Shown here piece by piece: positions 6,032-12,066 of a stretch of 12,066 nucleotides of DNA; position 1 is the first letter of the stretch; each line of letters begins with the position of its first letter. A program made the position numbers and the translations under genes. This stretch comes from G039029935 sp039029935 (GTDB lineage: Bacteria > Chloroflexota > Anaerolineae > Caldilineales > Caldilineaceae), in NCBI GenBank assembly GCA_039029935.1, contig JBCCFC010000276.1:1-12066 (forward strand), in the 5' to 3' direction. The notes under the pieces are model-generated. The model saw only the letters and a list, made by a program, of their open reading frames with translations. It was not told where the DNA came from and did no database searches.

Positions 6032-7057
6032 TTACAACCGAACCACAACACCTTCACGCACAGACTGCAACGCCGCCTCCAACACAGCTATCACACGCCG
6101 TGCTTCATCCAACTTCACCGCCGATTCCGCACCATTTAACAACACATCAGCCACATTCTCATAATAATCGCGCCATCGTCCCTGGATGGTCGGAATCACG
6201 GTTTTGGTTTCGCCATCAAACATATAGCCATAGTATGCCTCATCTTCAACGATAGCCGTGTCAATTCCATCAGTACGGGCTGCATTATCTTGTGGATCGA
6301 GACCGTGCTTGATAAAGGTTGCCTTGTTGCCAAAGAGATAAAAGCGTGGTTTCTCAATGGCGGAGACGCTGGTTAGGTCGATGACGCCTGTACAGCCATC
6401 GACAAAAGTGACGGTGATGAGAACGTGGCTGTCTACATCCAAACCAGGGAAATCATGGTGCATTCGGCAGTAAACTGACTCGATGTCTTGCGGAAAGAGT
6501 AGCAGTAGCTGATCCAGCAAATGCGCCCCTAAGTCATAGAAGCGGCCACCACCCAGACCCGCCTCGGCCCGCCAGCCTTTAGGTGGGTCCCACCGTTGCC
6601 AAGCCATCTCAATCCAGCGCACATCGCCCAACGTCCCTGCATCCAGCAGCTTTTTGACGGTCAGGTAATCGCCATCCCAGCGTCGGTTTTGAAAGACACT
6701 CAACAGTTTGCCCGACTTGTTGGCCGCTGCAATCATCCGGTCACACTCATCCAAATTCAGACACATCACCTTTTCTGCCACCACATGTTTGCCTGCCTCC
6801 AACGCGGCCACTGCCATCTCTGCATGGGTCGAATTGGGCGTTGAAAGCACAATCAAATCCACTGCGGGATCGGCCAGTGCTGCCTCCAGCCCGGCAAAGG
6901 CTTTGCAGCCATAGGTCTGCTCGATTTCAGTCTGCTTTTCGGGGCTGCTGGTGGCGATGCCGTATAGATGTAGTCCCTCGGTTGAGGCAGTGATAGGGGC
7001 GTGGTAGAAACGGGTCGCCATACCATAGCCGACGACGACTGTATTGAGTGGTTTCAT
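6032..7057 (-). CDS. Gfo/Idh/MocA family oxidoreductase
   Basis: This 341-residue protein is an NAD(P)-dependent sugar or polyol dehydrogenase-type enzyme. The N-terminal Rossmann fold opens with VVVGYGMATRFYHAP (7-21), including the glycine-rich G10-Y-G12 turn. It continues with STPNSTHAEMA (72-82) and the family's EKP-like site as EKV (95-97), with the conserved Lys96. The C-terminal alpha/beta domain has NRRWDGDY (124-131) and GGGRFYDLGAHLLDQ (169-183), with Asp175 and His179 at the usual active-site positions. Length and layout are standard for the YdgJ/Gfo-like branch. A GAGGAG ribosome site lies 9 nt before the ATG. It is the third gene in a minus-strand run, starting 21 nt after the DUF4276-like stop, but its higher-GC codon use differs from those neighbours. 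The substrate is unknown; nearby sugar genes suggest carbohydrate metabolism. Confidence 0.92.
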   Translation of the reverse strand: MKPLNTVVVGYGMATRFYHAPITASTEGLHLYGIATSSPEKQTEIEQTYGCKAFAGLEAALADPAVDLIVLSTPNSTHAEMAVAALEAGKHVVAEKVMCLNLDECDRMIAAANKSGKLLSVFQNRRWDGDYLTVKKLLDAGTLGDVRWIEMAWQRWDPPKGWRAEAGLGGGRFYDLGAHLLDQLLLLFPQDIESVYCRMHHDFPGLDVDSHVLITVTFVDGCTGVIDLTSVSAIEKPRFYLFGNKATFIKHGLDPQDNAARTDGIDTAIVEDEAYYGYMFDGETKTVIPTIQGRWRDYYENVADVLLNGAESAVKLDEARRVIAVLEAALQSVREGVVVRL

Positions 7058-7078
7058 AGATAGGTTCTCCTCACAATG

Positions 7079-7723
7079 TTATTGGTTGTGTTGATATTGA
7101 TGTATAAATTGCTTTATATCGTTTTCCAAATGTGAAAATGCTGATAAGGAACGTAATGGTGAAAAATCATCGATTATGTCTCCAATGCGATGCACACTAC
7201 GATTGGCATTAAATCTTTTCCGCTCACGTCCTTTTGCACCACTGGCTTTTAACAACAGTTCATGTAATGTCTGCTTTGGATCGGGTAATGACTCAAGTTT
7301 GTGCATGGATGGCAGTTCTAATGGTATTTTCTTTGAACGGTTTCCTACAGCGTGTCGTAGAGCATTCTCATCAAACAACAGCCACGCCTCGCTCATGCGA
7401 ACAGGGATGACACAAATACAAGGCAAAGAATTGTCTGACGAGTTTGATTTCAAATATGCGCTACGGATTTCATCTTCTCGAACGTCTCTTGGCTCGCGCT
7501 CGGCATCTCGATGCACAAAAAGTAAATCACAGGGATACATTTCAATGGCACAGCCTATCCTCGCTGCAAGCGTTTTGGGCGGTTTGGGTAAACTAGCGAG
7601 ATCTGCAAGCTGTGGCTCAATGGCGACGTTTACACCATTTTCTTCAAGTAACCAGTTCAGAATCGGTATTAGGATCGCATCAGAACGACCATCTGTAATT
7701 AGCGTATAGTAGAGAGCAGACAT
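7079..7723 (-). CDS. DUF4276-like protein (putative TOPRIM-type partner of ATPase)
   Basis: The 214-residue protein resembles DUF4276 members, small proteins encoded next to AAA/ABC-type ATPases and thought to have a TOPRIM-like nuclease fold. Visible landmarks are an N-terminal strand-turn YYTLITDGRSDAIL (5-18), where relatives usually have an acidic 'EG.(S/T)(D/E)' turn; the second acidic strand DLLFVHRDAERE (66-77), giving a D73-x-E75 pair; and IPVRMSEAWLLFDENAL (106-122), the characteristic 'p...EaWlLaD' segment with Glu112 and Asp118. A basic region GAKGRERKRFNANRS follows. It begins 20 nt after the ATPase stop with AAAGGA about 10 nt before its ATG, so it is co-transcribed with the ATPase. 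A role as the effector of an ATPase-nuclease defence module is inference. An annotator may call it hypothetical or DUF4276; the fold could not be checked here. Confidence 0.72.
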   Translation of the reverse strand: MSALYYTLITDGRSDAILIPILNWLLEENGVNVAIEPQLADLASLPKPPKTLAARIGCAIEMYPCDLLFVHRDAEREPRDVREDEIRSAYLKSNSSDNSLPCICVIPVRMSEAWLLFDENALRHAVGNRSKKIPLELPSMHKLESLPDPKQTLHELLLKASGAKGRERKRFNANRSVHRIGDIIDDFSPLRSLSAFSHLENDIKQFIHQYQHNQ

Positions 7724-7743
7724 GGTGCATGCGTCCTTTGTGT

Positions 7744-9228
7744 TCAGTCATTGAAAGGTAGCAACATTTGTAGATCAGGTCTATCTATCACCCGACGAGA
7801 ATCCCCAAAGGGCGTTTCGATGTTGGGTACAGAAGGAGATAAGTAAGACAATAGCACACCTTTTGCTATAGGTCGTCTGTCAGGAAATGCCTCAGATCGC
7901 CATGTGTCTGGTAGCCAACTATAGCGAACACTTTTAATCCGTCTTCCTTCATAGATTTTTTCAGTGGGCATGGCAACCAGCAGGCTATCTTCTGGGATTT
8001 GGCTCACAACCACTGGCGAGTGTGTATTAACAATCACTTGGCGTAATGGATTATCGCCGCCTATTGGTAAGTCAACATCACATGCAATATCTTGTAAAAG
8101 CCGAATCATGGCCGGAATTCGTTTAGGGTGAATCCCGTTTTCTGGTTCCTCCATGCAGATAACGCCACTCATAGATTGGTCCATCTCTAACACTGATAGT
8201 ACAAGAAATCGTAGTGTGCCATCTGAGAGCGAGCGAGCAGAGTGTGATGTACCATCTTTTTCAGTCAGCATAACGGATAATAACTGGCGTGTATCATCGC
8301 GGTCGATTTGAACAGCACGAACACCATCAATTAATTCTGATAAACGCGCTGCCACTTGATCATAGACATACGAATTATCCTGATCCCCTCCATTTGTAGA
8401 TGCAGTTTTGGCATACACATTGGCTAGCTGATACAGCGTTGCGGGTAGATGAGCACCATTAGGCAGAAGTCCCGCTTGTGCGATTTGCGTAATTCGATCT
8501 GGCTCGCGCATAGCAGAGGGTTCAAGCTGAAATAGACGCCATGACCGCATTTCTTGTCGAGCAAGAAAAATAGTTGGTGTTTCGGTTGCGTAATTAACGG
8601 TTGAAAGAACTGTTCTCTGTAAGTTTTCAGGCAATACCATGCTAGAATGGTGCTTCTCCTCCTTTCGATTGAAATAAACGAGTCGTTGGTCTGCCAGTGG
8701 TAGCGTCCAGATGAAAGGGTAATCTCTATGACCGTTTAACACTGATTTGTGCCATTGATCTGAACTATATGGAAATTGTAGATTTTTGGCATCATCACTA
8801 AATTCAATGCTTTCTAAATTTTCCTCAACAAGCTCTAAAACACCAGCTAGAGGTAGTTCGATATCTTTCTTGTAACGAAGTACCAATTTATAACGAACAA
8901 AAGTAGTTGCTGCCTTCGCTTTCTGCCCCAAATCATCTATGCCTTCGGGGGGAATAATCATTTCGGCCTCAAATGTCATATAATCTGTATACACATGACC
9001 ATCTCGATGAAAGAGACTCCGAATATCACCAACATGCTTATCTTCGGAGCGAACAGCTAATGCCGCATCTATGAATGTTTGATCAGCCAGATAGCCAAGA
9101 AAACGAATCGCATCAAAAAGATTCGATTTCCCGACAGCATTTGGACCCGCAACACAGGTAAATGCGCCAAAGCTAACATCAACATCGACTAAATTTTTGA
9201 AGCCAGAAACTTTCAGACGAGTTAGCAT
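7744..9228 (-). CDS. AAA/ABC-type ATPase (OLD/RecF-like, AAA_21)
   Basis: This 494-residue protein is an SMC/RecF/OLD-type ATPase. It opens with LTRLKVSGFKNL and the Walker A motif GPNAVGKSN (28-36, Lys34). A long middle insertion follows (about 60-300), with alpha/beta and helical parts. The ABC half-signature SLSDGTLRF has LSDGT at 334-338, Walker B is GVICMEEPENG (catalytic Glu361), and the H-loop is NTHSPVV (His403). The C-terminal 70 or so residues carry no TOPRIM domain; that role may be supplied in trans by the DUF4276-like protein encoded 20 nt downstream. In known anti-phage systems such ATPases sense or regulate and the nuclease partner acts. Upstream, AAAGGGA lies about 13 nt before the ATG, a rather distant ribosome site. 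The gene is AT-rich compared with gcdH next to it, consistent with acquisition as a cassette. Confidence 0.9.
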   Translation of the reverse strand: MLTRLKVSGFKNLVDVDVSFGAFTCVAGPNAVGKSNLFDAIRFLGYLADQTFIDAALAVRSEDKHVGDIRSLFHRDGHVYTDYMTFEAEMIIPPEGIDDLGQKAKAATTFVRYKLVLRYKKDIELPLAGVLELVEENLESIEFSDDAKNLQFPYSSDQWHKSVLNGHRDYPFIWTLPLADQRLVYFNRKEEKHHSSMVLPENLQRTVLSTVNYATETPTIFLARQEMRSWRLFQLEPSAMREPDRITQIAQAGLLPNGAHLPATLYQLANVYAKTASTNGGDQDNSYVYDQVAARLSELIDGVRAVQIDRDDTRQLLSVMLTEKDGTSHSARSLSDGTLRFLVLSVLEMDQSMSGVICMEEPENGIHPKRIPAMIRLLQDIACDVDLPIGGDNPLRQVIVNTHSPVVVSQIPEDSLLVAMPTEKIYEGRRIKSVRYSWLPDTWRSEAFPDRRPIAKGVLLSYLSPSVPNIETPFGDSRRVIDRPDLQMLLPFND

Positions 9229-9369
9229 AATCCGTATTTTCCCTTTATACGATAACTTTTTATAAGTGTTCTATTGTCTTACAGTATAATAGACATTTAA
9301 TCTTGAGTCTAATACAGTTGTCTGTTTGGCTGGCTGTAAAAATTTGACATAAATATTACTGAGGGAACA
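9229..9369. promoter_or_regulatory. Divergent intergenic region between ATPase and gcdH
   Basis: This 141-bp, strongly AT-rich gap must hold the start signals of both divergent transcripts. On the plus strand TATAAT at 9285-9290 is a perfect -10 hexamer, but no good -35 lies 16-18 nt before it. TTGGCT (9326-9331) with ATAAAT 17 nt further on would start transcription on top of the gcdH ribosome site (GAGGGA 9361-9366) and is less likely. For the minus strand I find no convincing hexamer pair. No inverted repeat suggests an operator. Confidence 0.35.
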
Positions 9370-10575
9370 ATGGCAAACGCAAAATTTCAATGGGATGACC
9401 CATTTTTGTTAGATGAGCAGTTGGATGGCGAAGAGCGCATGGTTCGCGATATGGCGTACAATTACTGTCAGGACAAGTTGATGCCCCGTGTACTGGAGGC
9501 CAACCGCAATGAATCGTTTGACCGCACGATTTTTAACGAGATGGGTGAGTTGGGTCTGCTGGGGTCAACCATCCCCGAAGAGTACGGTGGTGCAGGTGTC
9601 AACTCGGTCTGCTATGGACTGGTTGCCAGAGAGGTCGAACGCGTGGACAGTGGCTATCGTAGCTGCATGAGTGTCCAGAGTTCGCTGGTCATGCACCCCA
9701 TCTACACCTATGGCACTGAGGCACAACGGCAGAAATATCTGCCCAAATTGGCGACGGGTGAATGGGTTGGCTGTTTTGGGCTGACCGAACCCAATCATGG
9801 CAGTGATCCGGGTAGCATGGAAAGCCGTGCGCAGAAAGCAGTACGTGATGGACAGAGCGGCTGGATATTAAATGGAAGCAAAATGTGGATCACCAATTCA
9901 CCGATTGCCGATGTTTTTGTGGTGTGGGCAAAGGCATATGATGGTGAAGAAAACACAGGTGGCATTCGTGGATTTGTCCTCGAAAAGGGGATGGATGGGT
10001 TGACTGCACCCGCAATTGAAGGCAAGTTTAGCCTGCGTGCCAGCATCACGGGCGAAATTGTCATGGATGATGTCTTTGTGCCAGATGAGAACATGTTCCC
10101 GAAGATCAAAGGATTGAAGGGACCCTTTGGCTGTTTGAACAAAGCGCGCTATGGCATTGCATGGGGCGCAATGGGTGCAGCAGAATTCTGTTGGCATGCA
10201 GCCCGTCAATATACACTCGACCGCATCCAGTTTGGGCGTCCACTGGCCGCGACACAACTCGTCCAGCTCAAGCTCGCCAACATGATGACCGAAATTTCGC
10301 TTGGGTTGCAGAGTGCATTGCGTGTCGGTCGCTTGATGGACGAGGGCAAGGTCACACCGGAGATGATTTCGCTGGTCAAGCGCAATTCTTGCGGCAAGGC
10401 ACTGGACATTGCCCGTGTGTCGCGCGATATGCATGGCGGCAACGGCATTTCGGACGAGTTCCACGTCATCCGTCATGTCATGAATCTGGAGACCGTCAAC
10501 ACCTATGAAGGCACACATGATATCCATGCACTGATTTTGGGTCGTGCGCAGACGGGGATTCAGGCGTTTATGTAG
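9370..10575 (+). CDS. gcdH: Glutaryl-CoA dehydrogenase (acyl-CoA dehydrogenase family)
   Basis: The 401-residue flavoprotein would oxidise and decarboxylate glutaryl-CoA to crotonyl-CoA in the degradation of lysine, tryptophan or aromatic acids, passing electrons to ETF. Beyond general acyl-CoA dehydrogenase motifs (GCFGLTEPNHGSDP, WITNSPIADVFVVWAK, RIQFGRPLAATQL), it carries signatures of the glutaryl-CoA branch: YRSCMSVQSSLVMHPI, with Arg97 matching the human Arg94 that binds the distal carboxylate, and NTYEGTHDIHALILGRAQTG with the catalytic Glu380 (human Glu370). DMHGGNGISDEFHVIRH is also typical. A GAGGGA ribosome site sits 3 nt before the ATG. It is a single-gene unit, divergent from the ATPase operon and convergent with the cupin. 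No ETF, glutaryl-CoA synthesis or crotonase gene is in the window, so the pathway context is not visible. Confidence 0.92.
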   Translation: MANAKFQWDDPFLLDEQLDGEERMVRDMAYNYCQDKLMPRVLEANRNESFDRTIFNEMGELGLLGSTIPEEYGGAGVNSVCYGLVAREVERVDSGYRSCMSVQSSLVMHPIYTYGTEAQRQKYLPKLATGEWVGCFGLTEPNHGSDPGSMESRAQKAVRDGQSGWILNGSKMWITNSPIADVFVVWAKAYDGEENTGGIRGFVLEKGMDGLTAPAIEGKFSLRASITGEIVMDDVFVPDENMFPKIKGLKGPFGCLNKARYGIAWGAMGAAEFCWHAARQYTLDRIQFGRPLAATQLVQLKLANMMTEISLGLQSALRVGRLMDEGKVTPEMISLVKRNSCGKALDIARVSRDMHGGNGISDEFHVIRHVMNLETVNTYEGTHDIHALILGRAQTGIQAFM

Positions 10576-10583
10576 GCGACAAT

Positions 10584-10668
10584 GCGGATATTCAGGATGG
10601 GCGGATTCGCTTTTGTCTTGAGAATTTTTATTACTCAACGTTGCTAATCCGTGCATCCCGAAATCCGC
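10584..10668. repeat. Long imperfect inverted repeat between convergent gcdH and cupin genes
   Basis: The left arm (10584-10607) and the reverse complement of the right arm (10646-10668) align over 24 positions with three mismatches and one gap; both begin GCGGAT and end CGGATT. The outer 9 bases GGGCGGATT (10599-10607) also pair perfectly with AATCCGCCC (10662-10670), so two alternative hairpins are possible. The loop (10608-10645) is T-rich. It starts 8 nt after the gcdH stop and touches the cupin stop, so it could act as a bidirectional terminator and may be a dispersed repeat. Confidence 0.7.
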
Positions 10669-10669
10669 C

Positions 10670-11107
10670 CTACGCTGGCCGATACTTACTGGGATAATCT
10701 ACAATCTTATCCCACTCATCCGCTGCCGACCGCGCAACCACCGCCATCAGTTCCCCTTCACCGATGTTAAACACTTCATGTGGCACACCCGGCTCAATGT
10801 AGATAAAGTCCCCTGCTTCATGTTCAACCGAATACATCAAGTCGGGACCATAATCATGACGCACCTTGCCTTGCAGCAAAAAGAGCATGACCTCAAAGCC
10901 ATCGTGAATGTGGGCATAGGCAATTGCACCGGGTGGCACAGTCGCCACATTCATCGACAGATTCTGGGCGCCGACGTTCTTGCCCGACAGCCCCGTCTTG
11001 TACTGAATGCCATTCCAGCTACGGTTATCCGCACCGCCGCCGCGCACGGCATGGATGCCACCGTGACTTTCTACATATTGTTTTAGATCGTTAATGTCAT
11101 TGGACAT
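10670..11107 (-). CDS. Cupin domain-containing protein
   Basis: A single-cupin protein of 145 residues. Cupin motif 1 is AYAHIHDGFEVMLFLLQG (from 63, with His66, His68 and Glu72 as likely metal ligands). Motif 2 is GDFIYIEPGVPHEVFN, from residue 99, with His110 as the fourth ligand. All four ligands are present, so it probably binds a divalent metal; whether it is an enzyme, an isomerase or only a small-molecule binder cannot be told. I chose the ATG at 11107 (MSNDINDL) because AAGGAG lies 6 nt before it; the frame extends to an ATG at 11155 that would overlap the end of the methyltransferase gene and has no such site. It is the second gene after the methyltransferase (28-nt gap), probably co-transcribed. 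Its stop touches the inverted repeat shared with gcdH. Confidence 0.87.
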   Translation of the reverse strand: MSNDINDLKQYVESHGGIHAVRGGGADNRSWNGIQYKTGLSGKNVGAQNLSMNVATVPPGAIAYAHIHDGFEVMLFLLQGKVRHDYGPDLMYSVEHEAGDFIYIEPGVPHEVFNIGEGELMAVVARSAADEWDKIVDYPSKYRPA

Positions 11108-11135
11108 CGCTCTCTCCTTGTCATTATTTGTGTGT

Positions 11136-11951
11136 TTATTTGGATGCAGTCGCAAAACAAGTCTGCCATATCATGCGATACACGCCATTCTCTTCCATTT
11201 CAGCCAACTGCGCAAGGGCTTCCTGTTTAAATTGGACACGGACCTCCGCTGTCATCTGCTCCAAGGGGGCGCGACTGCCATGTGTCCACTTTTCTTCCCA
11301 CCATTCCTCAGCACTTGTATAGACAATCTCAGAGGGTTCCACCACCATATGTACATCCCCAAAGCCAGCTTCCTGCAATACGTTACGAAGCATTTCTGGA
11401 TTGGCATTGACCCCATTCCCACCAAAAGATTTGAACCGCACATAGCGTTCGTCATAGGTTTGGATAAGCTGACCATACCAGTCCCAGCGGGGATCACCAC
11501 CGCCATACATAGAAATGCCCAATTTGCCGTCATCTTTGAGTACGCGGCGGAATCCCCGCAATGCCTGCACCAAATCGCCAAACCAAAAGATTGTGTATCC
11601 ACACAGTAGATAGTCAAAGGAGCCATCTGCAAAGTTAAGCTGCTCGCCATCCATCTGCATCACCTCTGCCTGTAGTAAGCCCTGTTTCTGGATATCGGCA
11701 GCTACTTCGTCTAGCATCCCACGGGAGATATCGATACCCACAACACGGCCATGTGTACCCACACGTTTGGCGGCAGGAAAGAGATTGGCCCCTCGCCCAA
11801 CACCCACATCCAACACGTGTGCCCCTGCCGGAAGATCAAGCAACTCGACAAGTCGCTCCCCAAAGCGCGAAACAGTTTTGGGACCCACTTGATCATAGGA
11901 TGCCGAGGTGCGGTCGTAGAGACCTGCAACTAATTCTTTTTGAACACCCAT
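11136..11951 (-). CDS. Class I SAM-dependent methyltransferase
   Basis: This 271-residue protein has a Rossmann-like methyltransferase core of the Methyltransf_11/25 type. Motif I is VLDVGVGRGAN (46-56), the acidic strand-2 end is VVGIDIS with Asp74, then QMDGEQLNFADGSFDYLLC (99-117), containing the motif II/III region, and LRGFRRVLKDDGKLGISMY as the post-core helix and strand. The N-terminus (LYDRTSASYDQVGP) is typical of UbiE/Coq5-like small-molecule methyltransferases, and the C-terminal half has a tryptophan-rich cap (EEWWEEKW) that should shape the substrate pocket. The substrate is unknown. AGGAG lies 6 nt before the ATG, with a TATAAT promoter element further upstream. The cupin gene follows 28 nt downstream. 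No membrane segment is seen. Confidence 0.92.
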   Translation of the reverse strand: MGVQKELVAGLYDRTSASYDQVGPKTVSRFGERLVELLDLPAGAHVLDVGVGRGANLFPAAKRVGTHGRVVGIDISRGMLDEVAADIQKQGLLQAEVMQMDGEQLNFADGSFDYLLCGYTIFWFGDLVQALRGFRRVLKDDGKLGISMYGGGDPRWDWYGQLIQTYDERYVRFKSFGGNGVNANPEMLRNVLQEAGFGDVHMVVEPSEIVYTSAEEWWEEKWTHGSRAPLEQMTAEVRVQFKQEALAQLAEMEENGVYRMIWQTCFATASK

Positions 11952-11979
11952 ATAATTCTCCTGCTAATGCATAAGCTGT

Positions 11980-12008
11980 ATTATAATATCTTGGACACAT
12001 TTCTAAAA
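11980..12008 (-). promoter_or_regulatory. Putative promoter of the methyltransferase-cupin operon
   Basis: On the minus strand a perfect TATAAT lies at 11985-11980, with TTTTAG (weak -35) at 12008-12003, 17 nt away. The predicted start of transcription, about 11973, leaves a leader of some 20 nt that contains the AGGAG ribosome site. The -35 match is poor, so the call rests mainly on the -10 and the position. Confidence 0.45.
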
Positions 12009-12031
12009 GTAGCTGGGACAAAGGAAAGTAT

Positions 12032-12050
12032 CGCAGGTTGGCTACCTGCG
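12032..12050. repeat. REP-like hairpin at the window end
   Basis: CGCAGGT (12032-12038) and ACCTGCG (12044-12050) form a perfect 7-bp stem with loop TGGCT, followed by CCACAG. Its first 16 shared bases match the element after the GlcNAc kinase gene at 13 of 16 positions, and GCAGGTTGGC also occurs in reverse complement at 4263-4272. It lies upstream of the methyltransferase promoter. Confidence 0.6.
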
Positions 12051-12066
12051 CCACAGATAACCAATC

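Noticed and set aside
9326..9354. TTGGCT-17-ATAAAT as gcdH promoter
   Set aside because: Transcription would begin at about 9361, inside the ribosome site, leaving no useful leader.
9898..10656. A 252-residue open frame on the minus strand
   Set aside because: It lies opposite the well-supported gcdH gene, has no recognisable motifs and would read into the convergent repeat.
11108..11155. A longer cupin start at 11155
   Set aside because: It would overlap the methyltransferase end and lacks a ribosome site, while the ATG at 11107 has AAGGAG at good spacing.

Overview
The window looks like a chromosomal segment from a Chloroflexota bacterium (Anaerolineae/Caldilineae-like). No taxonomic marker gene is present. 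The inference rests on a gene remnant ending in a '...YRIFLPTVSR' tail, the kind of C-terminus I associate with secreted Chloroflexota proteins. Two further points fit: a small DUF5678-like protein next to a retropepsin-like protease, and a coiled-coil PD-(D/E)XK-like protein. Metabolic genes look moderate in GC, while two accessory blocks are visibly more AT-rich (judged by eye).

Layout. (1) 1-758: 3' part of a coiled-coil/PD-(D/E)XK-like gene whose 5' half is built from 21-bp and 84-bp tandem repeats. (2) 790-4245: a plus-strand sugar/amino-sugar operon: TIM-barrel sugar-phosphate isomerase/epimerase-like gene, a decayed galactokinase (start, C-terminal quarter and two in-frame stops; the catalytic middle is gone), anhydro-MurNAc kinase (anmK) and a BadF/BadG-type N-acetylglucosamine kinase, tightly packed. 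It ends in a REP-like hairpin. (3) 4458-5931: AT-rich block with a UPF0175-like orphan antitoxin-type protein, a DUF5678-like small protein and a retropepsin-like aspartic protease 2 nt apart, then the C-terminal stump of a secreted protein. (4) 9228-6032, minus strand: AAA/ABC-type ATPase, DUF4276-like (TOPRIM-type) protein and a Gfo/Idh/MocA oxidoreductase, spaced about 20 nt apart. (5) 9370-10575: glutaryl-CoA dehydrogenase on the plus strand. (6) 11951-10670, minus strand: SAM methyltransferase followed by a cupin. A long imperfect inverted repeat lies between the convergent gcdH and cupin genes.

How the genes work together. anmK and the GlcNAc kinase fit recycling of peptidoglycan amino sugars; the dead galactokinase suggests that a galactose-type branch of the same operon was lost recently. 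The ATPase/DUF4276 pair has the architecture of ATPase-TOPRIM anti-phage modules (compare OLD, PARIS) and is the best candidate here for an uncharacterised system. The UPF0175/DUF5678/retropepsin cluster is the second candidate. Gene functions are assigned from motifs read by eye; no database search was run.
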